A DNA stretch of 59,262 nucleotides from JAMLGJ01 sp047972145 (lineage in GTDB: Bacteria; Actinomycetota; Acidimicrobiia; Acidimicrobiales; Microtrichaceae). Shown here in pieces: positions 1-7,612 of the stretch (the first letter of the stretch is position 1; each line of letters opens with the position of its first letter). The notes under the pieces are model-generated. The model was not told the origin of the DNA. It saw nothing but the letters and a program-made list of their open reading frames with translations, and did not search any database. The position numbers and the translations under genes are program-made. Location of the stretch: positions 1 through 59,262 of the forward strand of contig JBKEAI010000047.1 in assembly GCA_047972145.1 (NCBI GenBank). The letters are read 5' to 3'.

Positions 1-1550
1 CAGCTACCCGGATTACCTGGACTAGCCGGGCTGCCCGGGCCACTTGGGCTACCCGAGTTACTTGGGGCACTCGGGTTACCCGATCGGTCCAAGCTGGCCG
101 AGTGGCCGGGGTCGAGCCCAGCGTTGATGGCCCGTTGCTGGTGTTGTTCGGCGAGTTCGGCTGGTAGATCTGCAACGGTCACGGTGTGGAGTTTCCAGTC
201 TGTGTTGGAGTGCTCCAAGCGGTGATGGCGGCGACACAACAGTGCCCCGTTGACCAGGTCAGTCACACCGCCTGTCTCCCATGGCTGTTGATGATGCGCA
301 TCACAGCGTGACACGGGCTGGTCACAACCAGGGAACACACACCCACCATCACGCACCCCCAAAGCTGTGCGCTGAGCGGGAGTGAACAAACGACGGCGAC
401 GCCCCCAATTCAACGGTGAACCTGACGGGTCCACCCCGACGGGTTGCAAGAGTGCGTCACACAGCAACACCGCTGCAGTCGCGGTGTCGACAGGCTCACC
501 ATCAGCAGTGCGCACAGAACCTGGTTTGCCATCCCGGTCCACTGGCAACGTCACCACAGCTTCGGTCACCGCTGCGGGACTCGACGGATCCGGGTCGGCT
601 CCGCGGCGTAACAGTTCGATCACCGCGCGTGCCCGCAACTGCCGAACAGTCGGCATCTCGATACCAGCGGTCTCGCATTCGGTCTTGGCTGTGCGGTATT
701 GGCGGTCACATTCGGTGTCGATGATCCGCCGTGCCACCACCGCATCAGCACCAGTGAGGTCCATCACCAAATGCAGGCTCTGAGCGTCTGTTGCCATAGA
801 CGCCGTGTTGCGGTCCCCCAGGTCAGGCTCAGGGCCATCGGCATCCAACAACTCCACCAGTGCTGTAAGCCAGGCTTTGAAATGGCTGAACCGGTGCCGG
901 CAGGCATAAGCGATGATCTGGTCCTGCACCTCCAACAACGCTGTCTCAACACGGGGGTTGGTCACAGCTGCGACCGTGTCGACATGCTCAACAGAGATCC
1001 GCGCTTCACTCAACGCCACGGCGAGTTGTTCGAAACGCACCAGCAACGCACCGACCCGTAGATCACGGGCCACAACCCGATGCGGTAGATGACACCGGTT
1101 CGCTTTCCACCCCTTCGTACGCAACCCGCGCACCGACTCGGTCACCCCGGTCACATCCAAACGATTCAACGCAACCGCGGAGAGTGCGTCAACCCGGCGA
1201 CGCACACCCTCGAGCGCTTCGACGACATCCATCAACTCGCGGCCATCGACGTCGGCAAGATCCACCCCAGCGACCACATCGAGAGCCTCCAACACGCCCG
1301 CCACACACCCGACAGCACCCGAGCCGGCATCGCTGTCGGTGTCACAGCCACCGTCACCCCCAACAGAGCCAGCATCACCGCCATCGCCTGAACCAGCATC
1401 ACCGCCACCGGGGCCGGGACCGTCGCTACCGACACGACCCCAAGCCACCGGCGCGTCGCCAACCTGGCTGCCCCGCTCACCCGAAGCACTCGGCCCGCCC
1501 GAACCATCCCACTCGCCCGAACCATCCGTCCGGCTTCCCTTATCGAACAT
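1..1550 (-). CDS. DUF222 / 13E12-repeat family HNH endonuclease-like protein (3' end outside window)
   Basis: An uninterrupted reading frame runs from an ATG at 1550 off the left edge (at least 516 codons; no stop inside the window). The N-terminal ~90 residues are Gly/Asp/Ser-rich. A DUF222 region with the usual helical segments follows. A C-terminal HNH module near residues 405-450 shows CVFPGCDQPVSRCDAHHQ followed by LVNGALLCRRHH, the Cys/His pattern of 13E12-repeat proteins. After the HNH the visible tail is a low-complexity Gly/Ser/Pro/Asn repeat. These proteins are usually multicopy in actinobacteria and their function is unproven; nuclease activity is inferred from the HNH fold. The promoter is probably leaderless with an SOS-like box (separate entry). 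The family call is very secure. Confidence 0.93.
   Translation of the reverse strand, partial: MFDKGSRTDGSGEWDGSGGPSASGERGSQVGDAPVAWGRVGSDGPGPGGGDAGSGDGGDAGSVGGDGGCDTDSDAGSGAVGCVAGVLEALDVVAGVDLADVDGRELMDVVEALEGVRRRVDALSAVALNRLDVTGVTESVRGLRTKGWKANRCHLPHRVVARDLRVGALLVRFEQLAVALSEARISVEHVDTVAAVTNPRVETALLEVQDQIIAYACRHRFSHFKAWLTALVELLDADGPEPDLGDRNTASMATDAQSLHLVMDLTGADAVVARRIIDTECDRQYRTAKTECETAGIEMPTVRQLRARAVIELLRRGADPDPSSPAAVTEAVVTLPVDRDGKPGSVRTADGEPVDTATAAVLLCDALLQPVGVDPSGSPLNWGRRRRLFTPAQRTALGVRDGGCVFPGCDQPVSRCDAHHQQPWETGGVTDLVNGALLCRRHHRLEHSNTDWKLHTVTVADLPAELAEQHQQRAINAGLDPGHSASLDRSGNPSAPSNSGSPSGPGSPASPGNPGS
3..80. repeat. 9-bp tandem repeat in the C-terminal coding region of the DUF222 gene
   Basis: On the minus strand about 8.7 degenerate copies of a 9-base unit (GGTAACCCG, AGTGCCCCA, AGTAACTCG, GGTAGCCCA and so on) encode a (G/S)-(N/S/A/G)-(P/S) tripeptide repeat. 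The array runs off the left edge. The units are exact multiples of three, so copy-number change would keep the frame. Confidence 0.8.
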
Positions 1551-1587
1551 ATATTCGAGTATCACATGGGGGTGAGACAGAGGTGAA
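1543..1587 (-). promoter_or_regulatory. Leaderless promoter with SOS-box-like (LexA) palindrome on the start codon
   Basis: Reading the minus strand, a -35-like TTCACC (1582-1587), an 18-base spacer and GATACT (1558-1563, with an upstream TG as an extended -10) place +1 at the ATG at 1550. The 16-mer at 1543-1558, TCGAACATATATTCGA, differs by one base from the mycobacterial SOS-box consensus TCGAAC-N4-GTTCGA and covers -10/+1 and the first codons. Several M. tuberculosis 13E12-family genes are known to carry SOS boxes and respond to DNA damage, so LexA control is a fair inference. Confidence 0.65.
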
Positions 1588-1700
1588 GATCCCCCTCCGT
1601 CACAGGAACAGTCAGCTCAAGAACCGTCATCGTCGCTACAGCAAAGACACCTCCGCGGATACGTGCCGACCATCACCTCACCACGTCGGTGGATCCAGGC

Positions 1701-3356
1701 TCAGGCGTCGACGGCGAGCTCCGGGCGGCGCTCGTCGAGTGCGACAGCGTGCTTCGCTGCCAGGTAGCCGTAGGTGACTGCGAGCCCGATCGTGCAGCCG
1801 GGACCCCAGTAGGCCTGCCCGGCCGGAGAGGCGATGCAGTTGCCCGCTCCGTACAGCCCGACGATCGGCTCGCCATCCACTGCGACCACACGGGCGTTCT
1901 CGTCGGTCACCGGGCCACCCTTGGTGTCCAGGGCGCCAGGACCGAGGATCACGCAGTGGTACGGGCCTGTCTCCGCGAGGGGGTAGAGCGATGGTGAAGC
2001 ACCCTCGGTTCGAGGTTCGCCGGCCCAGACCTGCTCGATCGGGGTCTCGCCGCGGTGGAAGTCCTCGTCCACTCCGTTGCGCGCCATCTCGTTGAAGCGC
2101 TCGACGGTTGCGTTCAGCGTCGCCGTGAAGTCCTCGTGTAGCTCTGCTCGGCCCGTGAGCTCCGCCAGGTTCTCGAGGCGCGCTGCGATGGCCGGCTCGA
2201 GCTCGTCGAGGTGATCCACCGTGATGATGAAGGGCCGTTCCCTGGACCAGTCGCGGGGTACGGGCCAGCGGAAGATGGACTGTTCCGGGCTGTCGACCAC
2301 CGCTTCGTCGAAGATCATGAACATCAGCAGGTTCGGGTACTCCCCGAGGTGCTGATCCCATTCGAAGTGTGCCTGGCCACGCTCGTTGTAGGGGGCCTTC
2401 TCGTTCAGCGCACGACGGCCGAACCGGTTGACCATGAGCATGCTGTCACCGAAGGGGGAATAGACATCGCTCGGCGTCTCATGACGTCGGGCCGCGAGCT
2501 CCACGACCACCTGGTCCCACCACGCGTTGCCCATGTTGCCCAATAGCGCGCCGCACTCGATCCCTATCCGCACGAAATCGCCGGTGGCCGAGCTTGCGGC
2601 GGCACCGCCGAGGATGGGGCCGCGGAGGTAATCGAGCGACATGCGTTCGTCGTGGAGGAATCCGCCCGAAGCGAACACGATACCCTTGGTGGCTCCGATG
2701 AGCACGGTGCGGTGCCCGACGCGGACCTCCACACCGATCACCGAGCCGTCGGGGTTGCGTACGACGTGCTTCGCCTCGTGGTTGGTCAGGACCTTCGTGC
2801 CGTTGTCCGTCGCATACTCGAGAAGGTCATCCACGAGGATCTGGCCGCCGGTCACCTTGGATCCGACCTGCCAGTCATCGGGGAGGATCGGCGAGATCGT
2901 GCGGCCCTGGGGGCACTTGTCCTCATCGAGGTGCGCGTAGTAGTCGACATAGGGAATCGACTCGAGGTTCATCGCTCCAAGTGACCGAAGCAGCTCGATC
3001 GCGCCCGATCCGGCGTCGTAGAAGGAGCCCAGCGCACGGTAGCGGTCCTCTGGGAGCCCGAGCATGTCCGCGGACGGGTCGTACTGCACCGGGTAGGCGG
3101 TGCGCGCCATGTACCGCAATGCGCTGTCCCGCTCGTCGACGATGCCGCGTTCGCGCAGCAGCGGGTTGTCCGGCACCCACATCTGGCCACCGGACTTGGC
3201 GGTGGTGCCACCGGTGAACTCGGCCTTTTCCAGCACGATGACCGAGGCCCCGTCGTGCGCGGCGGTCGCGGCTGCGGCCGCACCTGCCGCACCTGCACCG
3301 ACGACCACGAGATCAGCGACCTCGTCCCACTCCGGACCCCACGTTTCGGTGCCCAT
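1701..3356 (-). CDS. FAD-dependent oxidoreductase, 3-ketosteroid-delta1-dehydrogenase-like
   Basis: 551 residues, a usual length for the FAD_binding_2 (fumarate reductase/KstD) family. The N-terminal dinucleotide fold VVVGAGAAGAAAAATAA (residues 17-33) is followed by the acidic end of beta-2 (LEK, E43) and TGGTTAKSGGQMW, matching the KstD pattern GGTSALSGG. Near the C-terminus, YWGPGCTIG matches the KstD stretch YPGPGATIG that contains the catalytic Tyr/Gly. The family introduces a double bond next to a ketone using FAD. The start is the ATG at 3354-3356, whose A is shared with the stop of the upstream VOC gene (TGATG), indicating translational coupling; an in-frame start 21 bases upstream would lie inside that gene. 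Steroid specificity is not proven: relatives act on other cyclic ketones or enoates. Confidence 0.8.
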   Translation of the reverse strand: MGTETWGPEWDEVADLVVVGAGAAGAAAAATAAHDGASVIVLEKAEFTGGTTAKSGGQMWVPDNPLLRERGIVDERDSALRYMARTAYPVQYDPSADMLGLPEDRYRALGSFYDAGSGAIELLRSLGAMNLESIPYVDYYAHLDEDKCPQGRTISPILPDDWQVGSKVTGGQILVDDLLEYATDNGTKVLTNHEAKHVVRNPDGSVIGVEVRVGHRTVLIGATKGIVFASGGFLHDERMSLDYLRGPILGGAAASSATGDFVRIGIECGALLGNMGNAWWDQVVVELAARRHETPSDVYSPFGDSMLMVNRFGRRALNEKAPYNERGQAHFEWDQHLGEYPNLLMFMIFDEAVVDSPEQSIFRWPVPRDWSRERPFIITVDHLDELEPAIAARLENLAELTGRAELHEDFTATLNATVERFNEMARNGVDEDFHRGETPIEQVWAGEPRTEGASPSLYPLAETGPYHCVILGPGALDTKGGPVTDENARVVAVDGEPIVGLYGAGNCIASPAGQAYWGPGCTIGLAVTYGYLAAKHAVALDERRPELAVDA

Positions 3357-3826
3357 CAGAGTGCACCGCCTGCCCACCAGGCTTCGAGTTGGGAGCGACG
3401 ACTCTCGTCCACCGGCTCTACCAGGAACCCGGTGGGGGAGCGGACGTAGCTGAACACCCCGTAGCCATCCTCGGGGGATTTCGCAGCACCGAGCAGCGTC
3501 CAGCCGTCTGCGACCAGCGCTTCGGTGGTCTCGGCAACACTGTCGACGAAGATGCCGCTGTGGTGCAGCCCGGGGCCGAAGCTGTCGCCCGCATCCCAGA
3601 GCGATCCCTGGTCACCCTGGAGCAGTTCCACATGCTGGGGCCCTTCGGTGGAGTAGGTGAAGCGCAGGGTGCTGGTGCTGGCGCCTCCTTCGGGAGTCCA
3701 CGAGTCCTGTTGTCGCTCGATCACCTGAGCCCATCTGAGGCCGAGGCTGTCGCCGATGCTGTCCATCCCCTCTTTGAGGTCATGTACCCGGACTCCGACA
3801 TGGAAGATGCGCTGGTAGTCGAACAT
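3356..3826 (-). CDS. VOC (glyoxalase/bleomycin-resistance fold) family protein
   Basis: 156 residues with the vicinal-oxygen-chelate pattern: an opening IFHVGVRVHDL strand-helix containing a potential metal His, a central LHHSGIFVDS (second module start) and a closing GVFSYVRSPTGFLVEPV strand. This layout is seen in methylmalonyl-CoA epimerase-like and dioxygenase/isomerase-like VOC proteins. The reaction is unknown. It is translationally coupled to the downstream KstD-like flavoprotein, which suggests consecutive steps. Its promoter contains the perfect ACGTTAAACGT palindrome and predicts a leaderless mRNA starting at the ATG at 3826. Confidence 0.8.
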   Translation of the reverse strand: MFDYQRIFHVGVRVHDLKEGMDSIGDSLGLRWAQVIERQQDSWTPEGGASTSTLRFTYSTEGPQHVELLQGDQGSLWDAGDSFGPGLHHSGIFVDSVAETTEALVADGWTLLGAAKSPEDGYGVFSYVRSPTGFLVEPVDESRRSQLEAWWAGGAL

Positions 3827-3832
3827 AGAGCA

Positions 3833-3861
3833 ATGTTACGGAATCGCACGTTAAACGTAAA
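3833..3861 (-). promoter_or_regulatory. Promoter of the VOC-KstD-like pair with perfect ACGTT-A-AACGT operator (site A)
   Basis: On the minus strand TTTACG (3856-3861), a 17-base spacer and TAACAT (3833-3838) place +1 at the ATG of the VOC gene (3826). The perfect 11-bp palindrome ACGTTAAACGT at 3848-3858 overlaps the -35 and spacer. The site also contains the TAA stop of the upstream 189-residue gene. Confidence 0.6.
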
Positions 3862-4420
3862 GGACTTTCGGGTGTGCTTCAGCGGTAACGAACTCGTAGC
3901 GGCATGCGAGGGGGCGGTCCTCGCCGACGCGTGCCAGTTGTCGGACCTCGAAGTTGCCGGCGGCGGTGGCCCAGCTCGAGTAGAGGGCCCTGATTCCACC
4001 ACACCCCGGCAGTTGGCCGGGGACCGGACCAGCATCGGAGTAGCCGGCAGCAGCACCCATCTCGAAGATCGTGCACCGCAGATGCTCCATCACCCAGCGG
4101 TTCGGTGTGGACTCGACGACCTCGACAGGGAGTTCACCCGATCCGTACAGGAGCCCGAGCACGTCGAGCACGAACTCACCCAATTCCACGCAGTCGGAGA
4201 TCGAGGACCTGTCGGTGAGTTCGAGCCAGGTGCGCAGGTGGAGCCGCCCGAGGCTGTCACAGACGGCCTCGTCGACCTCTTGGGCAACCTCGGGCCCCAG
4301 CCGTTCGCGCAGCTTCAGGTACCAGCGGCCGTCCAAGCCGTAGTAGGCCTGGCGCAGCCACTCGAGCCTGGCGGGATCGCCCTGGAGGCGACCGTGCCCG
4401 TGTTCGCCCCCGGAGGTCAT
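3851..4420 (-). CDS. Hypothetical protein, possibly of the ATC-hydrolase-like / DUF6125 type
   Basis: 189 residues, mixed alpha/beta, no signal peptide or membrane segment. A C-terminal half with CTIFEMGAAAGYSD, then CGGIRALYSSWATAAGN and LACRYEF resembles proteins grouped with L-2-amino-thiazoline-4-carboxylate hydrolase, but I cannot identify it firmly. The ATG at 4420 overlaps the stop of SDR-1 by four bases (ATGA), so it is co-translated with the SDR genes. Its last codons coincide with the internal promoter of the following VOC gene. Its role is probably linked to the acyl-CoA pathway by context only. Confidence 0.55.
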   Translation of the reverse strand: MTSGGEHGHGRLQGDPARLEWLRQAYYGLDGRWYLKLRERLGPEVAQEVDEAVCDSLGRLHLRTWLELTDRSSISDCVELGEFVLDVLGLLYGSGELPVEVVESTPNRWVMEHLRCTIFEMGAAAGYSDAGPVPGQLPGCGGIRALYSSWATAAGNFEVRQLARVGEDRPLACRYEFVTAEAHPKVLYV

Positions 4421-5127
4421 ACCGCCAGCGCGCCTCCGTCGACCGGGACCACGGCGCCGGTCACGTACGCAGCGCGCTCTGAGAGGAGGAACTCGACGAC
4501 CTCGGCGATGTCACGACCCTCGCCGAGCCGGCCGAGGGGGATGTGGCGCACGAGTCGGTCCTCGCCGTTGGAGTCGAGCAGGGTGGAGAGCATCGGTGCC
4601 CTGATGTAGCCCGGCTCCACCGCATTGACGCGGATTCCCCGGCGACCGAGCTCGTTGGCCATCGCCCGCGTGTAGGCCTCCACACCTCCCTTGGAGGCGG
4701 CGTAGGTGGACACACCCCACGCAGATGAACGCTGCACCGAGATGCTCGAGATGTTCACCACGGCTGACCCCACCCCCATGTGCGGTACCGCAGCCCTGGT
4801 CATCCTGATCGTGCCCTTGAGGTTCACGTCGAGGGTGGTGTCGATGTCGGCCTCGTCGCCGTCGTCGACGGGGGTCTCGCGCAGAACCCCTGCGCAGTTG
4901 GCCAACCCGACGAGGTTGCCCATCGCCGTCGCTTCTTCGATCGCCGCCTGAACGGACCGGGGATCGGAGATGTCCAGCTCGAAGGGGTGGAAGCCCTCGG
5001 GGCCACCCTCGGCAGGCGAGATGTCCGCGGCGAGGACCCGGTGCCCGGACTCCGCGACGCGCTTGGCGATGGCCTCACCGATACCCCTTCCCGCACCCGT
5101 GACGATCACCGATGTTCGCTCTGTCAT
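4417..5127 (-). CDS. Short-chain dehydrogenase/reductase (SDR-1 of a tandem trio)
   Basis: 236 residues, classical SDR. It has VTGAGRGIG at the N-terminus, Asp at the end of beta-2 (AADIS, favouring NAD), an ANCAG motif in place of NNAG, catalytic Ser in NISSIS and YAASK as the Tyr-x3-Lys motif, and ends AAYVTGAVVPVDGG. It is expected to oxidise or reduce a hydroxy/keto group, for instance of a hydroxyacyl-CoA or alicyclic alcohol. The start is the ATG at 5127, preceded by AGGAG seven bases upstream; longer in-frame readings have no SDR homology. It is closely related to the next two genes and ends with an ATGA overlap onto the 189-residue gene. Confidence 0.88.
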   Translation of the reverse strand: MTERTSVIVTGAGRGIGEAIAKRVAESGHRVLAADISPAEGGPEGFHPFELDISDPRSVQAAIEEATAMGNLVGLANCAGVLRETPVDDGDEADIDTTLDVNLKGTIRMTRAAVPHMGVGSAVVNISSISVQRSSAWGVSTYAASKGGVEAYTRAMANELGRRGIRVNAVEPGYIRAPMLSTLLDSNGEDRLVRHIPLGRLGEGRDIAEVVEFLLSERAAYVTGAVVPVDGGALAV

Positions 5128-5144
5128 CCATCTACTCCTATCTG

Positions 5145-5180
5145 CTTGGTGGTCCCGTTGGCCTGGTGGTCCCGGCGTAC
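5145..5180. repeat. Tandem 18-bp duplication between SDR-1 and SDR-2
   Basis: Two adjacent 18-base units, CTTGGTGGTCCCGTTGGC and CTGGTGGTCCCGGCGTAC, share TGGTGGTCCCG; a weaker third copy follows. They lie in the 121-base gap between SDR-1 and SDR-2, the only real gap inside this operon. Confidence 0.6.
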
Positions 5181-5248
5181 CGGTGTGCTGGTTGTCGTCG
5201 TCGTGCCGCCTGGGCCGGTAGGGCGGCGGGGCAGGGGTCGTCGCATCA

Positions 5249-5962
5249 TCAGTTGACGGTGAGGACTCCGCCGTCGACGGGTATGACTGCGCCGTTGACG
5301 TATGCCGCTCGCGGCGACAGCAGGAACTCCACCACCTCGGCGATCTCACGGGGTTCGGCGAGGCGCTGAAGCGGGATACGCCTGGTGACGGCTGCTTCGA
5401 AGCGGGGCTCCAGCATCTGCGACAGCATCGCGGTGCGGGTGTAGCCGGGTTGGATGGCGTTGACCCGTATCCCGCGTCCGCCGAGTTCGTTGGCCATCGC
5501 CCGCGTGTATGCCTCGACGCCACCCTTGGTGGCCGAGTACACCGTCATCGCCGTGTCGGCAGGGGCCGGCGACGCTGTGCTGCTGATGTTGAGCACCGCG
5601 GCACCCGAATCCATGTGTTGGGTCGCCGATCGAGTCGTGCGGATGGTTCCCGCAAGGTTCACCTCGAGCTGAAGTGTGACGTCGAGCGGGTCGGTGTCCT
5701 CGACGCGGGTCTCGCGCAGCACCGCCGCGCAGTTGGCGAGCGCGGCCAGGTCGCCGAGCTTCGTCGCCACGTCGATCGCGTTGTTCACCGACGCATCGTC
5801 GGTCACGTCGAGTTCGACCGTATGCACAGCCTCGTCGCCGCCCGCTGGTGGGGTGATGTCCCCGGCGACGACCGCGTACCCGCCTTCGCGCAGGCGTTGC
5901 ACCACCCGTGCGCCGATTCCTCCTCCCGCCCCTGTCACGAGCGCAACCCTTTGGGACTTCAC
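5249..5962 (-). CDS. Short-chain dehydrogenase/reductase (SDR-2 of a tandem trio)
   Basis: 237 residues, classical SDR: VTGAGGGIG, Asp at the end of beta-2 (AGDIT), ANCAAVLRET, catalytic NISST and YSATK, and C-terminal GAVIPVDGG. The start is GTG at 5962, which overlaps the stop of SDR-3 by four bases (GTGA). It shares long diagnostic strings with its neighbours, for example YTRAMANELGGRGIRVNAI, so it is a tandem paralogue. Compared with SDR-1 and SDR-3, the segment before the active-site Tyr differs (SPAPADTAMTV), suggesting a different substrate or stereochemistry. It is probably NAD-dependent and cytoplasmic. Confidence 0.88.
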   Translation of the reverse strand: MKSQRVALVTGAGGGIGARVVQRLREGGYAVVAGDITPPAGGDEAVHTVELDVTDDASVNNAIDVATKLGDLAALANCAAVLRETRVEDTDPLDVTLQLEVNLAGTIRTTRSATQHMDSGAAVLNISSTASPAPADTAMTVYSATKGGVEAYTRAMANELGGRGIRVNAIQPGYTRTAMLSQMLEPRFEAAVTRRIPLQRLAEPREIAEVVEFLLSPRAAYVNGAVIPVDGGVLTVN

Positions 5963-6681
5963 CGGGTGAGCATCCCGCCGTCGACCGGTACCACGGCGCC
6001 GGTGACGTAGCTGGCCCTCGGTGAGAGCAGGAACTCTGCGACCTCGGCGATGTCGTGTGGCTCGCCTATGCGGCGAAGCGGCGATCGCTTCGCCAACACC
6101 TTCTCATCGATGTTGTCGAGCAACAGGGCTGCCATCGGCGCCCTGATGACACCGGGCTCGATCGCGTTCACCCTGATTCCACGCCTGCCGAGTTCGTTGG
6201 CCATCGCCCGGGTGTAGGCCTCGATGCCACCCTTGGATGCGGCATAGGCCGATACACCCGCTCTCGCGGATGCCTCCGACATCCTCATCGCCGAGGTGCT
6301 CGATATGTTGACGATCGCGGATCCGGCAGCCATCCGGGTCACAGCGGTGCGGGTCACCCGCATCGTGCCACCGAGGTTCACCGACAGGGTGGTCTCGACG
6401 TCTGCGGGGTCGGTAGCGTCCACGGGAGTCTCACGGATGACTGCCGCGCAGTTGGTAAGTGCAACCAGTTCGCCGAGGCCGTCCGCGAAGGCGAACAGTG
6501 CCTCGACCGAGTCGGCATCGGCGATGTCGACATGGTGGGGATGAACCCCGCGCGGCGCGCTCTGCGCCGGGGCGATGTCTGCGGCCACCACCGTGTTCCC
6601 CGCCTCTGCCAGACGGTGCGCGATCGCCTCGCCGATCCCCCGTCCCGAGCCGGTTACCACCGCAACGGGTGCAACGGTCAC
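5959..6681 (-). CDS. Short-chain dehydrogenase/reductase (SDR-3 of a tandem trio)
   Basis: 240 residues, classical SDR with VTGSGRGIG, AADIA at the end of beta-2, TNCAAVIRET, NISST, YAASK and YVTGAVVPVDGG. The GTG start at 6681 overlaps the stop of the upstream enoyl-CoA hydratase by four bases (CAGTGACC), so the five genes 7475 to 3851 form one tightly coupled operon apart from the 121-base gap after SDR-2. The order hydratase then dehydrogenase fits beta-oxidation-type chemistry (hydration, then oxidation of the 3-hydroxyacyl-CoA), but the exact substrate is not visible. Confidence 0.88.
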   Translation of the reverse strand: MTVAPVAVVTGSGRGIGEAIAHRLAEAGNTVVAADIAPAQSAPRGVHPHHVDIADADSVEALFAFADGLGELVALTNCAAVIRETPVDATDPADVETTLSVNLGGTMRVTRTAVTRMAAGSAIVNISSTSAMRMSEASARAGVSAYAASKGGIEAYTRAMANELGRRGIRVNAIEPGVIRAPMAALLLDNIDEKVLAKRSPLRRIGEPHDIAEVAEFLLSPRASYVTGAVVPVDGGMLTR

Positions 6682-7475
6682 TGGCGCAGACCCTTGAGTC
6701 CCTTCGAGCGGTAGAAGTCGTCGATGCGCTCCCACACCTCGTCGGTGCGAAGCATCACCTGGTCGACGATGCCCTCCAGGTCGGCCGCACGGCGCGGATC
6801 GAGTTGCAGTCCACTGTCGATCGCCACCATGGCGAAATACGGTGCCGGCCATGGGAGCTCCTCGATGAGGGCTGTGATCTTCTCCGTCTCGGCCTCGAGG
6901 TCTTCGTGTGGAACGATCCGGCTCACGATCCCCGCGGCCAGCGCCTCCTCGGCGCTCAGCACACGTCCAGTGAGCACGAGGTCCTTGGCGAGGGTTGTAC
7001 CGGCGACCTTAGCCAGGCGGCTGGTGCCGCCGACATCGGGGATGATCCCCATCCGCAGCTGGGGCATGGCGAACAGTGCGCGGTCGCTCGCGATGCGGAT
7101 GTCGAACGCCAGCGCAACCTCGAAGCCCGCCCCGACCGCCGGACCGTTGATCGCTGCCACCGTCGGCTGGGCGAGGCGTTCGAAGCGGTCCGCAGTGTCG
7201 GCCCACTTGCGGATGAAGCTCGGGAACTGGGTCTTTTCGATCTCCAAGGAGGTGGGTATGTCGTGGAACGCCACCCCAGCACAGAACGCCGGGTCGGTTC
7301 CGGTGACCGACACCACCTTGCACGTGTCATCGCCGGCCGCGAGGTCGAGCGCCTGGTTCAGCTCGTCCCAACCCTGGTAGTCGAGGGCGTTGCGGCGCTC
7401 GGGCCAGTCGAGCGTGATCTCCAAGCGGGACTCCTGCTTGGAGACCCTGATCCGTTCGAAATCCTGTTGGGCCAT
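6678..7475 (-). CDS. Enoyl-CoA hydratase/isomerase (crotonase) family protein
   Basis: 265 residues, normal crotonase length. The oxyanion-hole segments are DPAFCAGVAFHD and GPAVGAGFEVALAFDIRIAS. The first catalytic Glu position is kept (GAGFEVAL), but the second is Gln (MPQLRMG where PEIxLG is usual), and Asp is present in PDVGGT, the position used by dienoyl-CoA isomerases and PaaG. It may therefore be an isomerase rather than a hydratase. The ATG at 7475 has GGAG seven bases upstream (AAGGAGATGCC). It heads the minus-strand operon with the three SDRs; a half-site of the ACGTTNAACGT palindrome lies upstream. Confidence 0.82.
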   Translation of the reverse strand: MAQQDFERIRVSKQESRLEITLDWPERRNALDYQGWDELNQALDLAAGDDTCKVVSVTGTDPAFCAGVAFHDIPTSLEIEKTQFPSFIRKWADTADRFERLAQPTVAAINGPAVGAGFEVALAFDIRIASDRALFAMPQLRMGIIPDVGGTSRLAKVAGTTLAKDLVLTGRVLSAEEALAAGIVSRIVPHEDLEAETEKITALIEELPWPAPYFAMVAIDSGLQLDPRRAADLEGIVDQVMLRTDEVWERIDDFYRSKGLKGLRQ

Positions 7476-7506
7476 GGCATCTCCTTGTCGCGTAATGTTA
7501 GACTTT

Positions 7507-7517
7507 ACGTTCAAGGG
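7507..7517. promoter_or_regulatory. Degenerate operator half-site (site B) between divergent hydratase and LLM genes
   Basis: ACGTTCAAGGG keeps one arm of the ACGTT-N-AACGT palindrome; read on the minus strand it gives CTTGAACGT. It lies in the 137-base divergent region 7476-7612. A minus-strand TAACAT -10 candidate sits next to it, but no good -35 is visible. Confidence 0.4.
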
Positions 7518-7612
7518 CAGATTCTGGCAATGAGTTCTTTCCAGATGGACAGTCCGGCACGTGGGCGTGATCGGGATCCCCGACGGTCGGGCTCCCACCA
7601 GAAGGAGGCGTC

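Noticed and set aside
3..80. CRISPR-like array at the left edge
   Set aside because: The units are 9 bases without spacers and are part of an open reading frame; it is a coding minisatellite.
1551..1700. Possible small gene between the DUF222 gene and the KstD-like gene
   Set aside because: Only the promoter of the DUF222 gene is seen here; no frame with a ribosome site or conserved sequence.
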